64,000 nucleotides of DNA from Chrysaora quinquecirrha. Lineage: Eukaryota; Cnidaria; Scyphozoa; Semaeostomeae; Pelagiidae. The notes beneath the pieces were generated by a model, which worked only from the letters and a program-made list of their open reading frames with translations, had not been told where the DNA came from and made no database searches. Below are positions 31,216-44,129 of the stretch, in pieces. The stretch covers positions 5,645,128 through 5,709,127 of the forward strand of contig JACTAT010000006.1 of assembly GCA_014526335.1 (NCBI GenBank), given 5' to 3'. Numbering within the stretch: the first letter of the stretch is position 1; every line of letters begins with the position of its first letter. The position numbers were made by a program, and so were the translations under genes.

Positions 31216-31569
31216 TCAAAAATAAGTTGCCATTGGCGGACAGAGAAACTTGATTTTGTTGAGAAGGACACAACAATTGAGAGAGTTAAAGGCCCTTGTC
31301 ACATCCACAAGTAACAATGCATCTGTTCCCTCCTCCTCAAATAATATGCATAGCAGCCAGCTTGTATACCAGCACATAGTTTGTATACCAGCAACAAGCC
31401 TGCACCTGACATTCTCAAAGCGCCTTAAGCCAACAATGCATAGCAAGAAAAAGCGAGTTGTTTGAGTTCCACTGATGCGACAGCAAATCAACGGTTCGAA
31501 CGGCTTATTCTTGAGAAGTGCTTGAATTTGATTTTGAACTAACTTCACTGTGAAAAGAACCATTTGCAC
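31216..31569 (-). pseudogene. reverse transcriptase fragment
   Basis: The frame contains GTDALLLVDVTRAFNSLN followed by LLNKIKFLCPPMATY, which matches the palm block with the first catalytic Asp of a LINE-type RT. Upstream residues are only partly alignable and no YxDD box is visible. It is a short isolated relic of an element distinct from the other LINEs here. Confidence 0.6.
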
Positions 31570-33389
31570 TCAAATTTGAAGCATTATTGTCCAAAGTAGA
31601 CTTTTTTCTTCAACATCGCAAATGCTGACTGAAACCTTTGCTCCTTGCACAAAAAACGGTGACACATCCTGCATGAAAATTTCCCTTCTTGATCTTTTAT
31701 AAAAGAAACGCTGCATACCAAAGTATGTTTGTTGTTTCTGAATACGAGATATTCTTTCACTTTCATAAGCATTAGCTTCAGTGGAGTCTTTTACGACAGC
31801 AGAATCCATTTTCATGACATTTGTGTAAAACAGAAATCAAAATAGCCAGCCCTTCATTGATGTACAATAGATGAAAACCAAATAAACATGGGAAAAGATC
31901 CAAATAACAAAACCCAGAGTCACAATATTTCAAATAAATTGTTCTGTTACCAAAAAACTTTATTCTGATGACTTCAACAAAGATTTCAGCAAGAAAACTA
32001 ACACATTTGCAGATATTTTGGATCACTGCAAAAAGCATGTCCGCTCATTGCAACCATCTTTTGTGAAATTGCTTTTACCATATTTTAGGAAAACATCCTT
32101 ACCATAAAGAGAAAGAGACCTCTAGATGAATCTCCGGCGATTCCAGGTAAAATTAAACTTAAACAGTATAAGATTTAGGTATATCTCATAGCCTGATCAA
32201 ATGTCATTGAAGGAACAGTTATTCTCCCGTAGTTGTGCATGGAAGTATAAAAGATGAAAAAGTTGGTGCAGTTATTTGTTTTGTTAATCAGTATTGCAAA
32301 CAGGAGACAAGGTAACAATTTTCCTTTTTAATGGATACCGGTAAATCTGGAAATGAAAATGCAAACATTTGAAAATGGTTTCCAGTGTGGAAGCTTTTGA
32401 AAATGCAACTTTGTGAGAAGGCTGCTTTTCCATCTAGACTACTAAGACATAAAAATTTGAAAATGATGAAGCAACAACCATCACTTTCCTTGGTTCACTA
32501 CCACTGAATTACAAATTTTAAAGTATCTTTCAGTGTAGACAAGAGACAGACTTTAAGAAAACTTTGGTGTAGACATGAACTTTAGATGCATTGTTATGGA
32601 CCTGAAAACACAACCTATTAAAAAAGTAAGAAACTCTTTGGCCTTGTCCAACTAATGGCTTAAGTATTGCAAGTGGATTGCTAACACATTTAGATTAATC
32701 AAACACCTCAAAGTCATCTATTGTTGCTAGATTCTGGGAGTGCAGCTCCTTTTTCTACCATTTTCTCTTCCTCAATTATTTTCTTGAGGATTTGATCCGA
32801 AATTCATATTTACATTTTGCCTTGTGACTTCAGAGTTTTCTGTATCAATGAAAGATTTGAAACTTGCAAGAGCTTTGAAAGTTGACTAAACGTGCAAAAT
32901 GAAACCAGAGAATGTAAATAAACTTTAACTGTTCCTGGTTATTTGGTTGCTATAAATTCTTCGAGCCATTGATTGTTAACTTTTTTCGTGTAAAACGTAT
33001 TTTGAAATTTTTGTCATTTTTCACAGTTGTTGGAAAGTTGAATTCCATTGTCCTTTTTAATAGAATGTGCAATAAATGATGCTTAGAATGCCTTGAATTC
33101 TTGCCACCACCATCAAGTGACTGAAGTCATTTTTCAAATTCTGACAAACTTCTTTCTCATGAATCTGAACTTTCCGAAAGGTTTTCTTCCATGCTTTCAT
33201 GTAACCTTTTAACAACTTTTTTTCTTCTTAAGCCAGTTACAAAATATCTAAAAATGCAAAATGAGTTGCTAGATGTAGCCATACATCAAAGATAACAGAG
33301 CACTGACTGAGCGGAGACTTAACCGAAAACAATAGGACATTATGAAATGTTGAAGGATGACGTTATTTGAGAGTTGAGGGTGAATTTCA
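31570..33389. other. no gene recognised
   Basis: AT-rich unique sequence. Small open frames lack motifs. Nothing repeated was noticed. Confidence 0.4.
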
Positions 33390-34263
33390 TTTCCGGTTGA
33401 AGCCAGATGAATGAATATGATTACTTTACTGCCAAAAACTATCAAATAACATTATATAGGAACCAAAAAGTGATGCTAAATATGAAAGATTTTGATCGAG
33501 AAAGAGATATTAGTCTTCACAATATTCCACCGCTCCATCCTTCTGAAAATCCAGTGGAAACATTTATGAAACCTTTGGGTGAAATGATGAAAATAGCTCA
33601 CCATGATCAACGTCCAGAGAAGATTGCTTAACAGCAGTTATGAAATAATTATCGAGATACACCTCATCTCCCAACAGGTATCCCATCATCTGCTATAATG
33701 TTCTGTGATAATCAACAAAGCATTTTTCCCAGAGTCCAAGTCACAAAAGAGTAAGCACAGTATGCTAGGAAACAATATGAAGCAATTCAACATGAACGGG
33801 AGGAAAACATGAACTCTTCAAATATCGTAAATCAATGGACGTGTCTGTTGGAGACATTGTAATGATACAAAATTTCAATAAACGCTCCATGTTTGATGCA
33901 CTCTTCAAACCTGAAGCATTCAAAGTTCTAGATGTATCAAAGGTTAAAAGATTGCTCATTATTGTTAATGATCGGGATAGAAATACTTTCAGAAGACATC
34001 CAGATGATGTAAAACCATTCAAGGGACAGGTTCCAGCTACAGGTGAAAGAATTTCTGAGAAAGAAGAGATAAAACAATGGCAAAGATTGTTTGTAGAATG
34101 TACTGAACCATTTGAGGATAGTTACGTATCTGAGAATGAACAAGAAGCAAGCAGCTAATTGCGGACAGTCCCAAAATAATAATGCATTGGTTATGCAGCC
34201 TTGGAGGTCAACCAGACAAAGGTGTGCCAACCCTAAGTACTACGGCAGTGACTTTGAAAATTG
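33390..34263 (+). pseudogene. Ty3/Gypsy integrase C-terminal remnant
   Basis: The plus strand encodes the end of a Gypsy integrase: DISLHNIPPLHPSENPVETF with the catalytic-region Glu (33510-33570), a NYRDTPHLPTGIPSSAIMF block near 33650, then VGDIVMIQNFNKRSMFD, FKPEAFKVLDVSK and NDRDRNTFRRHPDDVKPFKG at 33835-34025, the SH3-like C-terminal domain. The end near 34255 (RSTRQRCANPKYYGSD) resembles Gypsy Pol tails. Stops (for example at 33628 and 33751) and a frame change show decay. The two upstream catalytic Asp residues, RT and LTRs are missing. Confidence 0.75.
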
Positions 34264-35756
34264 ATATTGTCATAGAGTGTCAGTGAAAGCAGAATATGTC
34301 TTAATAAACTTTGTCTTTTAAGCTCACAACATCTCTTTACTGAAGAACTGAACAATCTTGAATTAAAACGATTTACTATTAAAAGGATGGGGATATTTTT
34401 ATTTATTCTAACTTGTGTTATTAAGTAAATGTTTTTCTTACTTGTTTGTTGTCAGTGTTCTGTTGAGTATTGTCTCTACTATCTTGGCCTATTTCTCTTG
34501 GTATAGTCTCGTTTTCAATTTGGTCTCGTTTACAAGTTAGGCCTATAAAAAGATTGTAGCTTGTGTTGTTTGGGTCTCTAGGAGAAAAGTATGATGTTGT
34601 ATAGAGAAAGTGTAAAGATACACTGAGGTATAAAATTCTTTTTTTAATTTCTTTGAAGACCTGCTTCATGACTTTCAGCAATAGTAATTGTAAATTTGAT
34701 GATTAAAACAACAAATAAGAACTATTAAACAAAGTTATTGTTTTATTTTGGAGGTAAATGGGCTATTCCATTTTATATCCGTACAGGGGTATGGAAGTAG
34801 ATTTCCAGGGGGGTGCGAAAGTAAAATTTCCAGGGGGTCTTTGGATATTTTTAGGTTTTTTCCGAGGGGTAAGTTCTTTTGGGGAAGGGATTTTTCCAGA
34901 GGATCCTAAGAATTATTCTTCAGTGGTTGTTAATATCTATCGAGTGTAATCCTTGGAGATCAACTTCTATTCCAGATATCAAGACCAATACCTCTTTGCT
35001 GTTCTCTACAACATAGCTTGATCTCAGAATGTTTTGGATTCCAGAATCCTTCCACACATCAGCCATAACCAAGAACTTGATAACTTGATATATATGAAGG
35101 AACAGTGGCACATCTTTACTATGAAAAAGATCAAAAATTAAGATATCTTTTATTCTGTCACTGAATTGCTTTCAAGCCTTGCTGTCCTCCATATTTTCTC
35201 AGAGCACTCGATTCCATAAGTAGGATGCTTAGCATTTTCAGAATGCATATTAATTTTTTTAATCCAATGAATGGGAGAAAGCTCATGAAAATCACAATAC
35301 GGTTCTGCTTCATCCTCAATGGTTTTACTTGTGTGGATTTCCAAGCGTTGCATTGCTTACTGATGGCAACTGGCAAGAATGAAGGCTATATTTGGAAAAT
35401 TGTGGGTGACTAATGCAATGTCCATAGAGAATTTATGCTTTGCCTCAAATCTCATGCACTCCATTTGTTGTAAAGGACCAAATATTTTTATTAACCATCA
35501 GTAATTGATGAGGAAGTTGACAATTGCAACAGACATGAGAATATTGCTAAAAATACCTTTGCAGACAACTCAAGATCAAATTATCCATGTATGGAAACCA
35601 ACCTTCTTCCACATTATTGTCTATGAGCCTTGTTTATGATTTTTTAAAAAATCATTGTTTCTGTTTATAAATGCTGGTTGTGCAAGTCATATAGTAAGAA
35701 GTGTGGAACGAAATACTCTCCGATTTACTCAATTTACTCACCCCACATAACGTGTG
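34264..35756. other. no gene recognised; G-rich repeat-like patch
   Basis: Around 34755-34910 there is a G-rich stretch with GGGCTATTCCATTTTATATCC followed by repeated TTTCCAGGGGG motifs, which looks like the end of a dispersed repeat. The rest shows no genes. Confidence 0.35.
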
Positions 35757-36170
35757 TGCAGTACAGTGGTGTGTGTGCAGTACAGTGGTGTGTGTGCAGT
35801 ACAGTGGTGGATGTTCAGTACAGTGGAGGGATACCATGAGTACAGTGGTGGATGTTCAGTACAATGGAGGGATACCATGAGTACAGTGGTGGATGCTCAG
35901 TACAGTGGAGGGATACCATGAGTACAGTCGAGGGATACCATGAGTGCAGTGGTGGATGTTCAGTGCAGTGGAGGGATACTATCAGTACAGTGGAGGGATA
36001 CCATGAGTACGGTGATTTATGTTCAGTACAGTAGAGGGATACTATCAGTACAGTGGAGGGATACCATCAGTACAGGGGTGGATGTTCAGTACAGTGGAGG
36101 GATACCATGAGTACAGGGGTGGATGTTCAGTACAGCAGAGGGATACCATCAGTACACTGGTGGGCGTGCA
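35757..36170. repeat. CAGTACAGTGG minisatellite
   Basis: It begins with three 19-bp units of GTGTGTGCAGTACAGTGGT type, then continues with units of about 41 bp containing ATGTTCAGTACAGTGGAGGG and ATACCATGAGTACAGTGG in alternation. Some units are partial or duplicated. Open frames here are artefacts of the repeat. Confidence 0.93.
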
Positions 36171-36778
36171 ACTCATTAGAGAAATTGCAACTGTGTTGTA
36201 TGAATGGGAAGTATCTCTAAGCAGACAGTGATGCGTTTTGTGGGGCCTACATCTGTAAAAAACAGCTCTAAACATACCCTTTTTTAATAGAAGAGTGTTC
36301 TGGGCTTCCATTTTTTGAAAAGTCATGCTAATTATTACAACTAGTTATTGATACCTGACTCCCGACGCTCGATGCTTTCTTATAGAGAGTCAGTTGCCCG
36401 AAATGCCAACTCTAGACAACCATGAAATATTGAACCATTCAAAAAGTGTTGCAAATTTCAATGAATCAAAGTCGAATTATATTTCTTTAGACAACACCAT
36501 AAATACATTAATACCATAAGAATACTACGAAACTCACCTATAGACCCAGGAATGGGTTATAGAAACTAAACAAAATGGCCGAACTGGCGGCTTCTTACTG
36601 CAAACCAAATCTAGAAATAGTAGCTATTCAAACAGCAAAATACTCGTACCCTAACAAAAGTTGAGTTTACTAACAAAACGCAAATCGTATTATGATAAAA
36701 AGTATTAACCACAAATTAATGTTGACAAATAATGACTTAGCATCCTTGTTATGTTTTACTCAGGGCCCACAGTTCTCT
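36171..36778. other. no gene recognised
   Basis: Unique sequence 3' of the zinc-finger frame. No polyadenylation signal could be chosen with confidence. Confidence 0.35.
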
Positions 36779-37837
36779 CTACCACATTTTCTGCACTGAA
36801 CATGCGTGTCTGGATAAACCAGATCTGTAGGAGAACTGCGTCTTGCAGAACTCACACATCTATTCTATTTTGCTGTGAGATGCAGAAAAATGCCTCTTTA
36901 AGCATCTGATGTCGGCAAATTTTTTCCCACAGCCGTTCACCTTGCATTCAAATCCTCCTGAACCAGGTGGTGCCCTTCCCTTGCCTTTACACTTTAGCTT
37001 GTGTCTTGCGAGGTTGTGTCTGTAAGTGAATTTTGAGCTACATATGGGACCCTCGAAACCTCTCTCTCCAGTGTGTGTGACCATATGACCCTCCAGCAAG
37101 TGCCTGTGGGTGAATTTGGCTCTGCATTGCGGAGCATCGCATCTAAAAAGATTGCCTTGAAAATGTTTCGCCTTCTTGTGATGTGCCTGGCTATCCTATG
37201 AGGAAAATGTTTTTCCACAGTCGACCGCATGACACTGAAAATCCTGGCTGTCATGGTGGTTAGTGACATGTCTTGTTAGGGCAGCTTTGTCCCGGAAAAG
37301 TTTGCTACACTGTGGGCACGAGATTTTCATTCCCTTATGCACACTATTGAGATGTCTTTGAAGGGCATCCTTCCCTGAAAATTCCATGCTGCATCCCGGT
37401 TTAGTGCAGCGTAATCCGCTCTTCTGCCTCTCCTATGCATTGTCTTCCTTTTCTCTCCCATAATGCTGACTTAAATTCGAACTTTCTACTGTAAATGACG
37501 CATGTTGAGGAGCAGCACCAGGAGTTTTTAAATCTTGATAGGTGTTCATACTGCTGTAAAAGGTTTCGTCATCGTCTCTGCTTTGGCTAAAGTCTAAAAA
37601 CCTGTCACTCTCTGTTTCCCCAACACTTGGGCCTCCACCCTGTTCGTCTTCTCTATACCTCGAACAGTTATCCAAAACATTTTCAGTGAAAACAGGCTTT
37701 GGAAGAGTTAGTGGCTCTGCGCAAAATGTTGATGACTCCAGTTCTTGATTACATAATACATTCCTGTTTTGGAATCCGGGTTCAGGGCTGCGAAATACCG
37801 ATTTCTGTTGATGCTTAGGCCTACTGTTCTGTGACAT
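36779..37837 (-). pseudogene. C2H2 zinc-finger protein frame interrupted by TAG codons
   Basis: One uninterrupted reading register from ATG 37837 to TAG 36779 encodes a Ser/Glu-rich N-terminal region of about 134 residues and seven C2H2-like fingers. Finger signatures: CTKPGCSMEF...H; CPQCSKLF...HH; CHAVDCGKTF...H; CDAPQCRAKF...H; PICSSKF...C with the first Cys lost; CKVNGCGKKF...H; CEFCKTQF...H. Three internal stops, all TAG, occur at 37433-37435, 37196-37198 (inside finger 3) and 36860-36862. I see no indel. Intact register, lack of introns and only stops as defects suggest a retrocopy with few mutations, but suppression, editing or a recoded gene cannot be excluded. The product would bind DNA in the nucleus. 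Confidence 0.75.
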
Positions 37838-40800
37838 TTTGATTCATATGTTTGAGCATTGACTTCAAGGAATATTCTAGTCTTCTAGTTGATAATGTAC
37901 CAAGTGCCAATCGACAATAGTGTTTCTGGTGTTTATAGCCAAATGAGGTAGTGAAATTGCGCCGATCACTGATTGGTTTGAAAAGCTATTTTTTACTACA
38001 TTTATGTTTTTATAAATTTGTTTCCTGAAGATTAATAACCATAGACTAGATTTTGTTACCCCCGATTCATTTCCCTTCGCAAGGTAATTAGCCAGAAATG
38101 TAATTACAGAAATGCAAATGTACCTTTTTAATTTAATCTGAAACACGCTCTTCTCATTCATTGAATACACTGTCTGTTTATTCATTCAAACTTTTCCCAT
38201 TAAAAAGTTTTTTTGCTTCCTTTTGTTGTAAACTGACATCATAATCAAGCAATTAGTTATTGCATCACGCAACCAATTAGTAATTATATATATTCTTTGT
38301 TATCTCTCCAGTTATATTACATTGAACGTCCTTAACAAAAGCAGTTATCAGACAACTAGCGGAGATTCAATTGAAAAATCAAAATGAAAACAAATTACGA
38401 GAGAAACGTAGCACACAACAATCTTATTTTCGATTGAAAACCAAACAAAAACAAACAGATTTGACTAGTTCCGTAATATGTTTCAAAGATTTTCATGTCC
38501 TGTCCATTAACTTAAAGGAGTTACAAGCTTCAGATGTTAATTTATCCTTTGTTAGAACAATAAATTCGATTAAGGTTGATGCAGAAAGGAAAACAGAATC
38601 GGATGTAGTCACGTGGTTGCTCTTTTGTATTTCATCAAAAATAATAGGGTAGTATAAACTAATTGAATCATTCGTCACCTTCTTATTCTCAACTGAAAAG
38701 TTAATGTATCGTTTTACTGGCTGTGCTAAGAGTAGAAAGACTGGAGAGGGATCACAGACTGGAGTAATGTTACTGATGTTATACGTCTTACTCTTAGTAC
38801 GTTGATTTCGATTGGTCCTTGGAATTTTCTCATGGATCCACGATTCAAAGCATTTATTGAAAGTTTAGAGAGGGCTCCTTCAAAGAGAACAAGCAGCCCT
38901 GCGAGTCGTTACCAGGAATTTCTAGAAAGTTACAATGGCAACATAAACATCCATCCGACGTCTGCCGAAAGAGCTTTTGAAGATTCGCTTGGATCTTCTA
39001 CAACCAGAGTCAGACGTAAAATTATTTCCGTTTAATCTCTCAGGAATAGATGACTTGGACGTTTCAGTGACTCAATAGAACGATGGTCTTGATGAAGAAG
39101 AGAGCACAGTTAGCATTGAAGACGTTATTGGTGATTTAGATGAATCGATGCTGATTAATTCCCTTTATCGAACATATCTTTCCTTCTCTTTCTTGACGTA
39201 GTAAGATTTTATGGATTGCAGAATGTTAGTGGAATGCGATACCATAAAGAGACAATGCTGTTGTGAATGTTCGGTTTTCTACTTTTTCACGGAAAATGGT
39301 TGAGGTTTAATAGAGGACTGAAATTCAGCGGATTTTTGAATGGAGATACAAAAAGAGGCCATTACAACCAAGAAAGAAGTTCTATCAACTTTGCTGTACC
39401 ATCTGACTCCATATTGCGTTCAGATAATTCCATAACACTTTGAATTGGTATTTCGTAGCTAGCTACCATATTTTGCTTTTTGGTCTAAAGGTCAACAAAG
39501 TAATTGTAGCAGCCAATGATTTATCTATACTACAATCTTTGATTAAAGATAACGAGATAACCAGAAGATTCCGATAAAGACTCAAAAATTACTTAACTTA
39601 TCATAGCTTCGCTGATCAGTAATTCAATCCCTCTCCTCCCCTGGGAACAATGTTTGAGTGATAATAAAAAAACAAGTTCGCTCCATTTGATCAACGTTGA
39701 GTGGGGGGGGGTGGGGGGGTGGGGTAAATGCGAAGGTTAGACAATTATTAATGAAAACTTAAATTAGTCTCATAATGTTTGTCCCAGATTGTAGCAAACC
39801 CAGCCCCTTGCCCCCTTGACAAACAATCAAATGCCATATCTCAGCTACTCTATGCATTTTTTTGACATAGGTATAGGGCACAAAATGCCTCCCCTCAGTA
39901 CATAATTGGTTTTTGACAGAACAAAATGTAGTTAAAATGTCTTTATTTAGAATTCTAAGTATTTTATCTGTGTTTCGTTTAAAGGTTTCACGAAACAGAA
40001 CAGTGTAGCACGAAATCTTAAAGCAGGCATGGTACTGGGAATGCTTAAAGCTGTTGGATCACAAATAAGCAGCAAAGTTCGCAAGCAATTTGTTCTTTCG
40101 TTTGATTGGAAACTACTAAGAAGTGGCTTAAAAAGGGACCATGGAGACATCAATATGTCAGGCATTGAGCAAAAGCCAACTTTAACAGAAAGAAGAGAAA
40201 GATTTGAAAAAGACCTCGAAACTGTAAAGGATCTACAGATTGAGGGGCAGCAAAATGGTTAATGGGATTTCTCGAGCTAAGTGTGAGCTGTCGCAAATCA
40301 ATGAATTTATTGAGATAGCTTTGAATCAGAATAAAGATACTTGTTTAATTGCAAGATCTATGTACCAGCTTGGTGACTAATCTATGTTCATTCTATCTTT
40401 TTTGTTATAACATTCCTTCAATAGTTCAACTTCAGTTCTATAAGAGTTGTGGGCAAGAAAGTTCGGTTGTATACTTTATATTTCTATAATATTTCAAAAA
40501 CCCTGCCCAATAGCATAGCACTTTTTTAAACATAAGACAAGAGAACTCACTCGTTTTGGCCACATTGTCGCGTAAATAAGATTCGAAAGCTAAACCAAAA
40601 ACGTGTCTGTGTCTTCTATAAACATAATGAAAATAGCTCAAAAGCCCCCTTCGTTGGTCCGGTATCCCCAAACTAACAAACAAAACGTTTATTACAAATT
40701 TTATGTGTGAAATCAAACATTTGAACTTGCTACCTGAAAACAAACTTCACAGACAATGGCTCTGATAAGCTGTAGGTGCAAGTGGAGAGTTTGATATTGT

Positions 40801-41553
40801 TTCATTTTTATGCGCGCCAAACTCTTTGAGAAATGATAATGGCATCTGTGTCAAAGATTACATACTCTGTTGAAAAGAAACCAACGAGCTGTCACTGCCA
40901 GTCCACCCCCTTTTTGTCAAGCAAGGAACAGATCTTTGGTTCCAGTTAAGGAAACAGGCTGTACTCACTGGCAGCACTCTGTATCGTGGGTTGGGGCTTG
41001 CTAAATTCAAAGAGCAATAAAATTTTCTTAAGGACAAAATTGAAACTAACGGCATTTTTGGAATAGAACAGGAGGCAATAGAAAATTCTGAAACAACAGT
41101 TGCTATGCAAGCAAATCTGGAACAGTCGCATGGTTCACAAAATAAGTATCTTGAGTGGGGAAGGAATAATGAAAAGCCTGCCGTTGCTAAGTTAGTCAGC
41201 TTTGTCTTTCCATTATTTTTTTTTATATATCACAGGCATATAGGCCGAGAGGGCCCTTAACCTACATACACGTACATTGAAATTAAACTACCAAAAAATT
41301 AACTTCATTCTAGATTACTCAGTCCAGTCCAGTTCATATTTAATAAAAAAGAATTAAATAATTTTTATATGTCCTGATTAATTAGGATTGACATTCTATA
41401 TAATTTTTTAAATCTGGAAGAAAACATGGTCTAAAGACATAATAAAGTTGGATGTTTGTTTTATCTGGATAGTAGCTTATTGAGATTATTTTCTCTTTTT
41501 GTAAAGGCATTGCGGATAAATTTTGCCAGAAGTTGAATACACAATTTGTCCTC
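37838..41553. other. no gene recognised; few coding-like islands
   Basis: Plus-strand islands at 38802-39035 (contains MDPRFKAFIESLER) and 40029-40262 (charged, helical) look coding-like but match no family that I can defend. A G-run lies at 39703-39724. The remainder is AT-rich unique sequence. Confidence 0.35.
39703..39724 (+). repeat. G-run with quadruplex potential
   Basis: Runs of 8-9, 7 and 4 Gs are separated by single Ts. This would support a G-quadruplex on the plus strand. Confidence 0.8.
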
Positions 41554-41808
41554 TTAACTCATAAGCCATAAATACAGGTTATCAGAACTTAGAAGAAACG
41601 TGGAAGGAAATTTGTCATTAATTTCACTGAGCATACCTTTTCTTTCATCGCAATATAATGGGCAATTAAGAATAAAATGAATTTCATCTTCCAGTTCATT
41701 TGACCCTAGAGATTTGCAATACAAACAGTATCTTGTGCTTCTAGGAATTTTTGGTTTCGCAAATCTTCCAACCTCAATCTGCAAGTGAGGCGAAGTTTTG
41801 CATATCAA
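41554..41808 (-). pseudogene. LINE ORF2 C-terminal Cys-rich tail
   Basis: The 84-residue frame contains RYCLYCKSLGSNELEDEIHF then LNCPLYCDERK, the C-x-x-C...H...C motif seen at the C-terminus of many LINE ORF2 proteins. The RT itself is not attached. The LINE tail at 41804-41825 abuts it, so a younger LINE probably inserted here. Confidence 0.5.
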
Positions 41809-41825
41809 ATCAAATCAAATCAAAT
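41804..41825 (-). repeat. ATTTG pentamer tail
   Basis: Four to five ATTTG units on the minus strand. They lie about 520 bp downstream of the LINE RT ending at 42347 and could be its short-repeat 3' terminus, as CR1/L2-like LINEs often have. Confidence 0.6.
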
Positions 41826-42346
41826 CCATTTAATTCAACAACAATTTTTACATGTAATAGTTTTAAGTATACACTAAACATACAATATAATAAAAGAAAT
41901 AGTCAAATATTTAAAAATTACTGTAATTGTTGTCAAGGACACTGAGGTAAACCATAAAGGTTTTCGAGCCCAGTGCCCTTTGATTGATTAATAATACAAG
42001 AGAAAAAGAAAACTTGGAGCACTAATTTTAAAAAATTTTTTTTCAAGTATACTTAATACACGAAATATGAATTGAATTCTTATTTATATCATTTGAATTG
42101 AAAAACTTTTTTTTTTAAAACAAAAATAAAATAAAATAAAAGGGAGGAGGGGAGACGGTGCTTTAATGAAAAAACATTGGTATCAAGTTTAAACAAGAGT
42201 AAGATTTTATTAAGAACGTTGTAGTAACCATTTAAAAAGATATTTTTTGAACTGTCTTTTATTTGACATTGAGCGAATTTCGAGTGGAATTTCATTCCAT
42301 ATTTTAATGCCATGGAAAGCAATAAATCTTTTTCGACATTCTGTGG
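41826..42346 (-). other. probable LINE 3' untranslated region
   Basis: No coding potential. It lies between the RT stop at 42347 and the pentamer tail and has A/T-rich homopolymer runs. Confidence 0.4.
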
Positions 42347-43057
42347 TTATAAGAGGAAAAGAAAATTGATTTTTAGTAGCTTGGCGGGTTTTGTAGCTGT
42401 TTCTGTTCTTGTTTTTTTAAATAAGTCACTTATTGATGATACTAAACTGTTGTTACTTTCTTCATACATAAATTTAGCAGTTTCTAGCTTATGAGTATTT
42501 TCAAAGTTTAGAAGACCTAGATCAGAAAATAAAGGCTTCGAATTAGCTCTATAATCTGAAAAGGTCATAATTCTGACTGCTTTTTTAAGACTTTTGTCTA
42601 ATTTAGTAGTTGCGCACTTTGAGGCATTACCCCAATTAATAAGGCCGTAGCTTATGTGTGGAGAGATAAAAGCATGATATAATTGTTTAAGTACATCAGT
42701 CTGTACAAAATGTCTCATTTTTGCAAGTATACCAATACCTTTTGAAATTTTCATATTGACATATTGTGAGTGTTGTTTCCAGTTTAGTTTGTTATCAATA
42801 AGAACACCAAGATATTTAATGCAGTCCTTTTGATTTATGGAAGAGTTATTAATTTTGATATCAATGGCCCTTTCTGTTTTTCTTTTATTTGAAATTATAA
42901 GAAAATTAGATTTATCGATGTTAAGGGTTAATCTGTTTGCAGACAGCCATTTTGAGACATTTTTAAGTTCATTGTTTACAATAATTTCCAGGTCTTTTGC
43001 ATTTGTATGAGAAAAAAAGATGCTTGTATCATCTGCAAAAGATGAAATTTAAAAGGT
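42347..43057 (-). pseudogene. LINE reverse transcriptase, 5'-truncated
   Basis: The frame is open on the minus strand from about 43057 and starts inside the catalytic box (FADDTSIFFSH). It is followed by VSKWLSANRLTLNIDKSNFL, KYLGVLIDNKLNWKQH and a thumb/tail region (LYHAFISPHISYGLINWGNA). Nothing upstream of the box is present, so the copy is truncated there. There are no internal stops in about 235 codons, which suggests a fairly young copy. It resembles CR1/Jockey-group RTs. Confidence 0.85.
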
Positions 43058-43477
43058 TTTTATTCGTTATCTTCACATGTTATGGTTGGTTTAACTATCT
43101 TTATCTCGTTTATTGTTGAGTCAAGATCAATCACAAGTGCATCTTCATACGTTACTAGTCAGGCCTAGCATATCTGGTATTTGGAATTCTTTTCTTTTCT
43201 CAGCACCTTAGGAAGGTTAGGGCAACCCCTAACACCATCTGTAATGCTAAATCACGTAGGTTGAAATCCCGTATCACTTGGTGATGGATTTCAAACTTGA
43301 TCCCATTGCCTTTAGACATTCACAGTTCCCATGTAATCCCATACTCCACATGCTCTCCACCAAATAGAGTACAACCCCCTTTGGTAATCATCACAATCCT
43401 TAGCAAATTAATTGTGCATAGTTGGCTATTTGGGCGTATTTTGGCGGGTTGGCCACCAAAGGTTTGGTAGCATATTG
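43058..43477. other. no gene recognised
   Basis: Unique sequence between the LINE truncation point and the 23-bp array. Confidence 0.35.
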
Positions 43478-43950
43478 TTTGAAAAGTGAAAAACAAAACA
43501 AACTGTAAGTGAAAAACAAAAAACAAAATGTAAGTGAAAAACAAAACAAAATGTAAGTGAAAAACAAAACAAAATGTAAGTGAAAAACAAAACAAAATGT
43601 AAGTGAAAAGTGAAAAACAAAACAAAATGTAAGTGAAAAACAAAACAAAATGTAAGTGAAAAGTGAAAAACAAAACAAAATGTAAGTGGAAAGTGAAAAA
43701 CAAAACAAAATGTAAGTGAAAACAAAAGAAAATGTAAGTGAAAAACAAAACAAAATGTAAGTGAAAAGTGAAAAACAAAAAAAAATTAAGTGAAAAACAA
43801 AAAACAAAATGTAAGTGAAAAACAAAACAAAATGTAAGTGAAAAACAAAACAAAATGTAAGTGAAAAGTGAAAAACAAAACAAAATGTAAGTGAAAACAG
43901 AACAAAATGTAAGTGAAAAACAAAACAAAATGTAATTGAAAATAAAACAT
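43478..43950. repeat. 23-bp AAAAACAAAACAAAATGTAAGTG minisatellite
   Basis: About twenty copies of a unit built from AAAAACAAAACAAAATG and TAAGTG, with an extra AAAAGTG in some copies. Long open frames rich in Phe, Cys and His cross it on the minus strand and are products of the repeat. Confidence 0.95.
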
Positions 43951-44129
43951 TAATGAAAGATAAACTTGCTGTCAAAGGACTGACAACTGAAGAGAAGAGG
44001 TTCATATGTACTCATGATGGAAATTTTACGAGGACAAAGATAAATGTTACCTATAAGTCAGTGTTTAAAGAAGACAGTTCCCTCTAAACTTCACAACATT
44101 GTTGACAGCAGAGCAAGGCATGCAGGTAG

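Noticed and set aside
35757..36170. Short direct repeats resembling an array
   Set aside because: The units are tandem minisatellite copies without unique spacers.
38802..39035. Possible hAT transposase because of a DPRFK-like word
   Set aside because: One short word is not enough; flanking residues do not follow the hAT pattern and no other block is nearby.
43320..44005. Overlapping frames of about 200 codons rich in Phe, Cys and His
   Set aside because: They lie over a 23-bp AC-rich minisatellite. Three frames are open at once, which is a repeat artefact.
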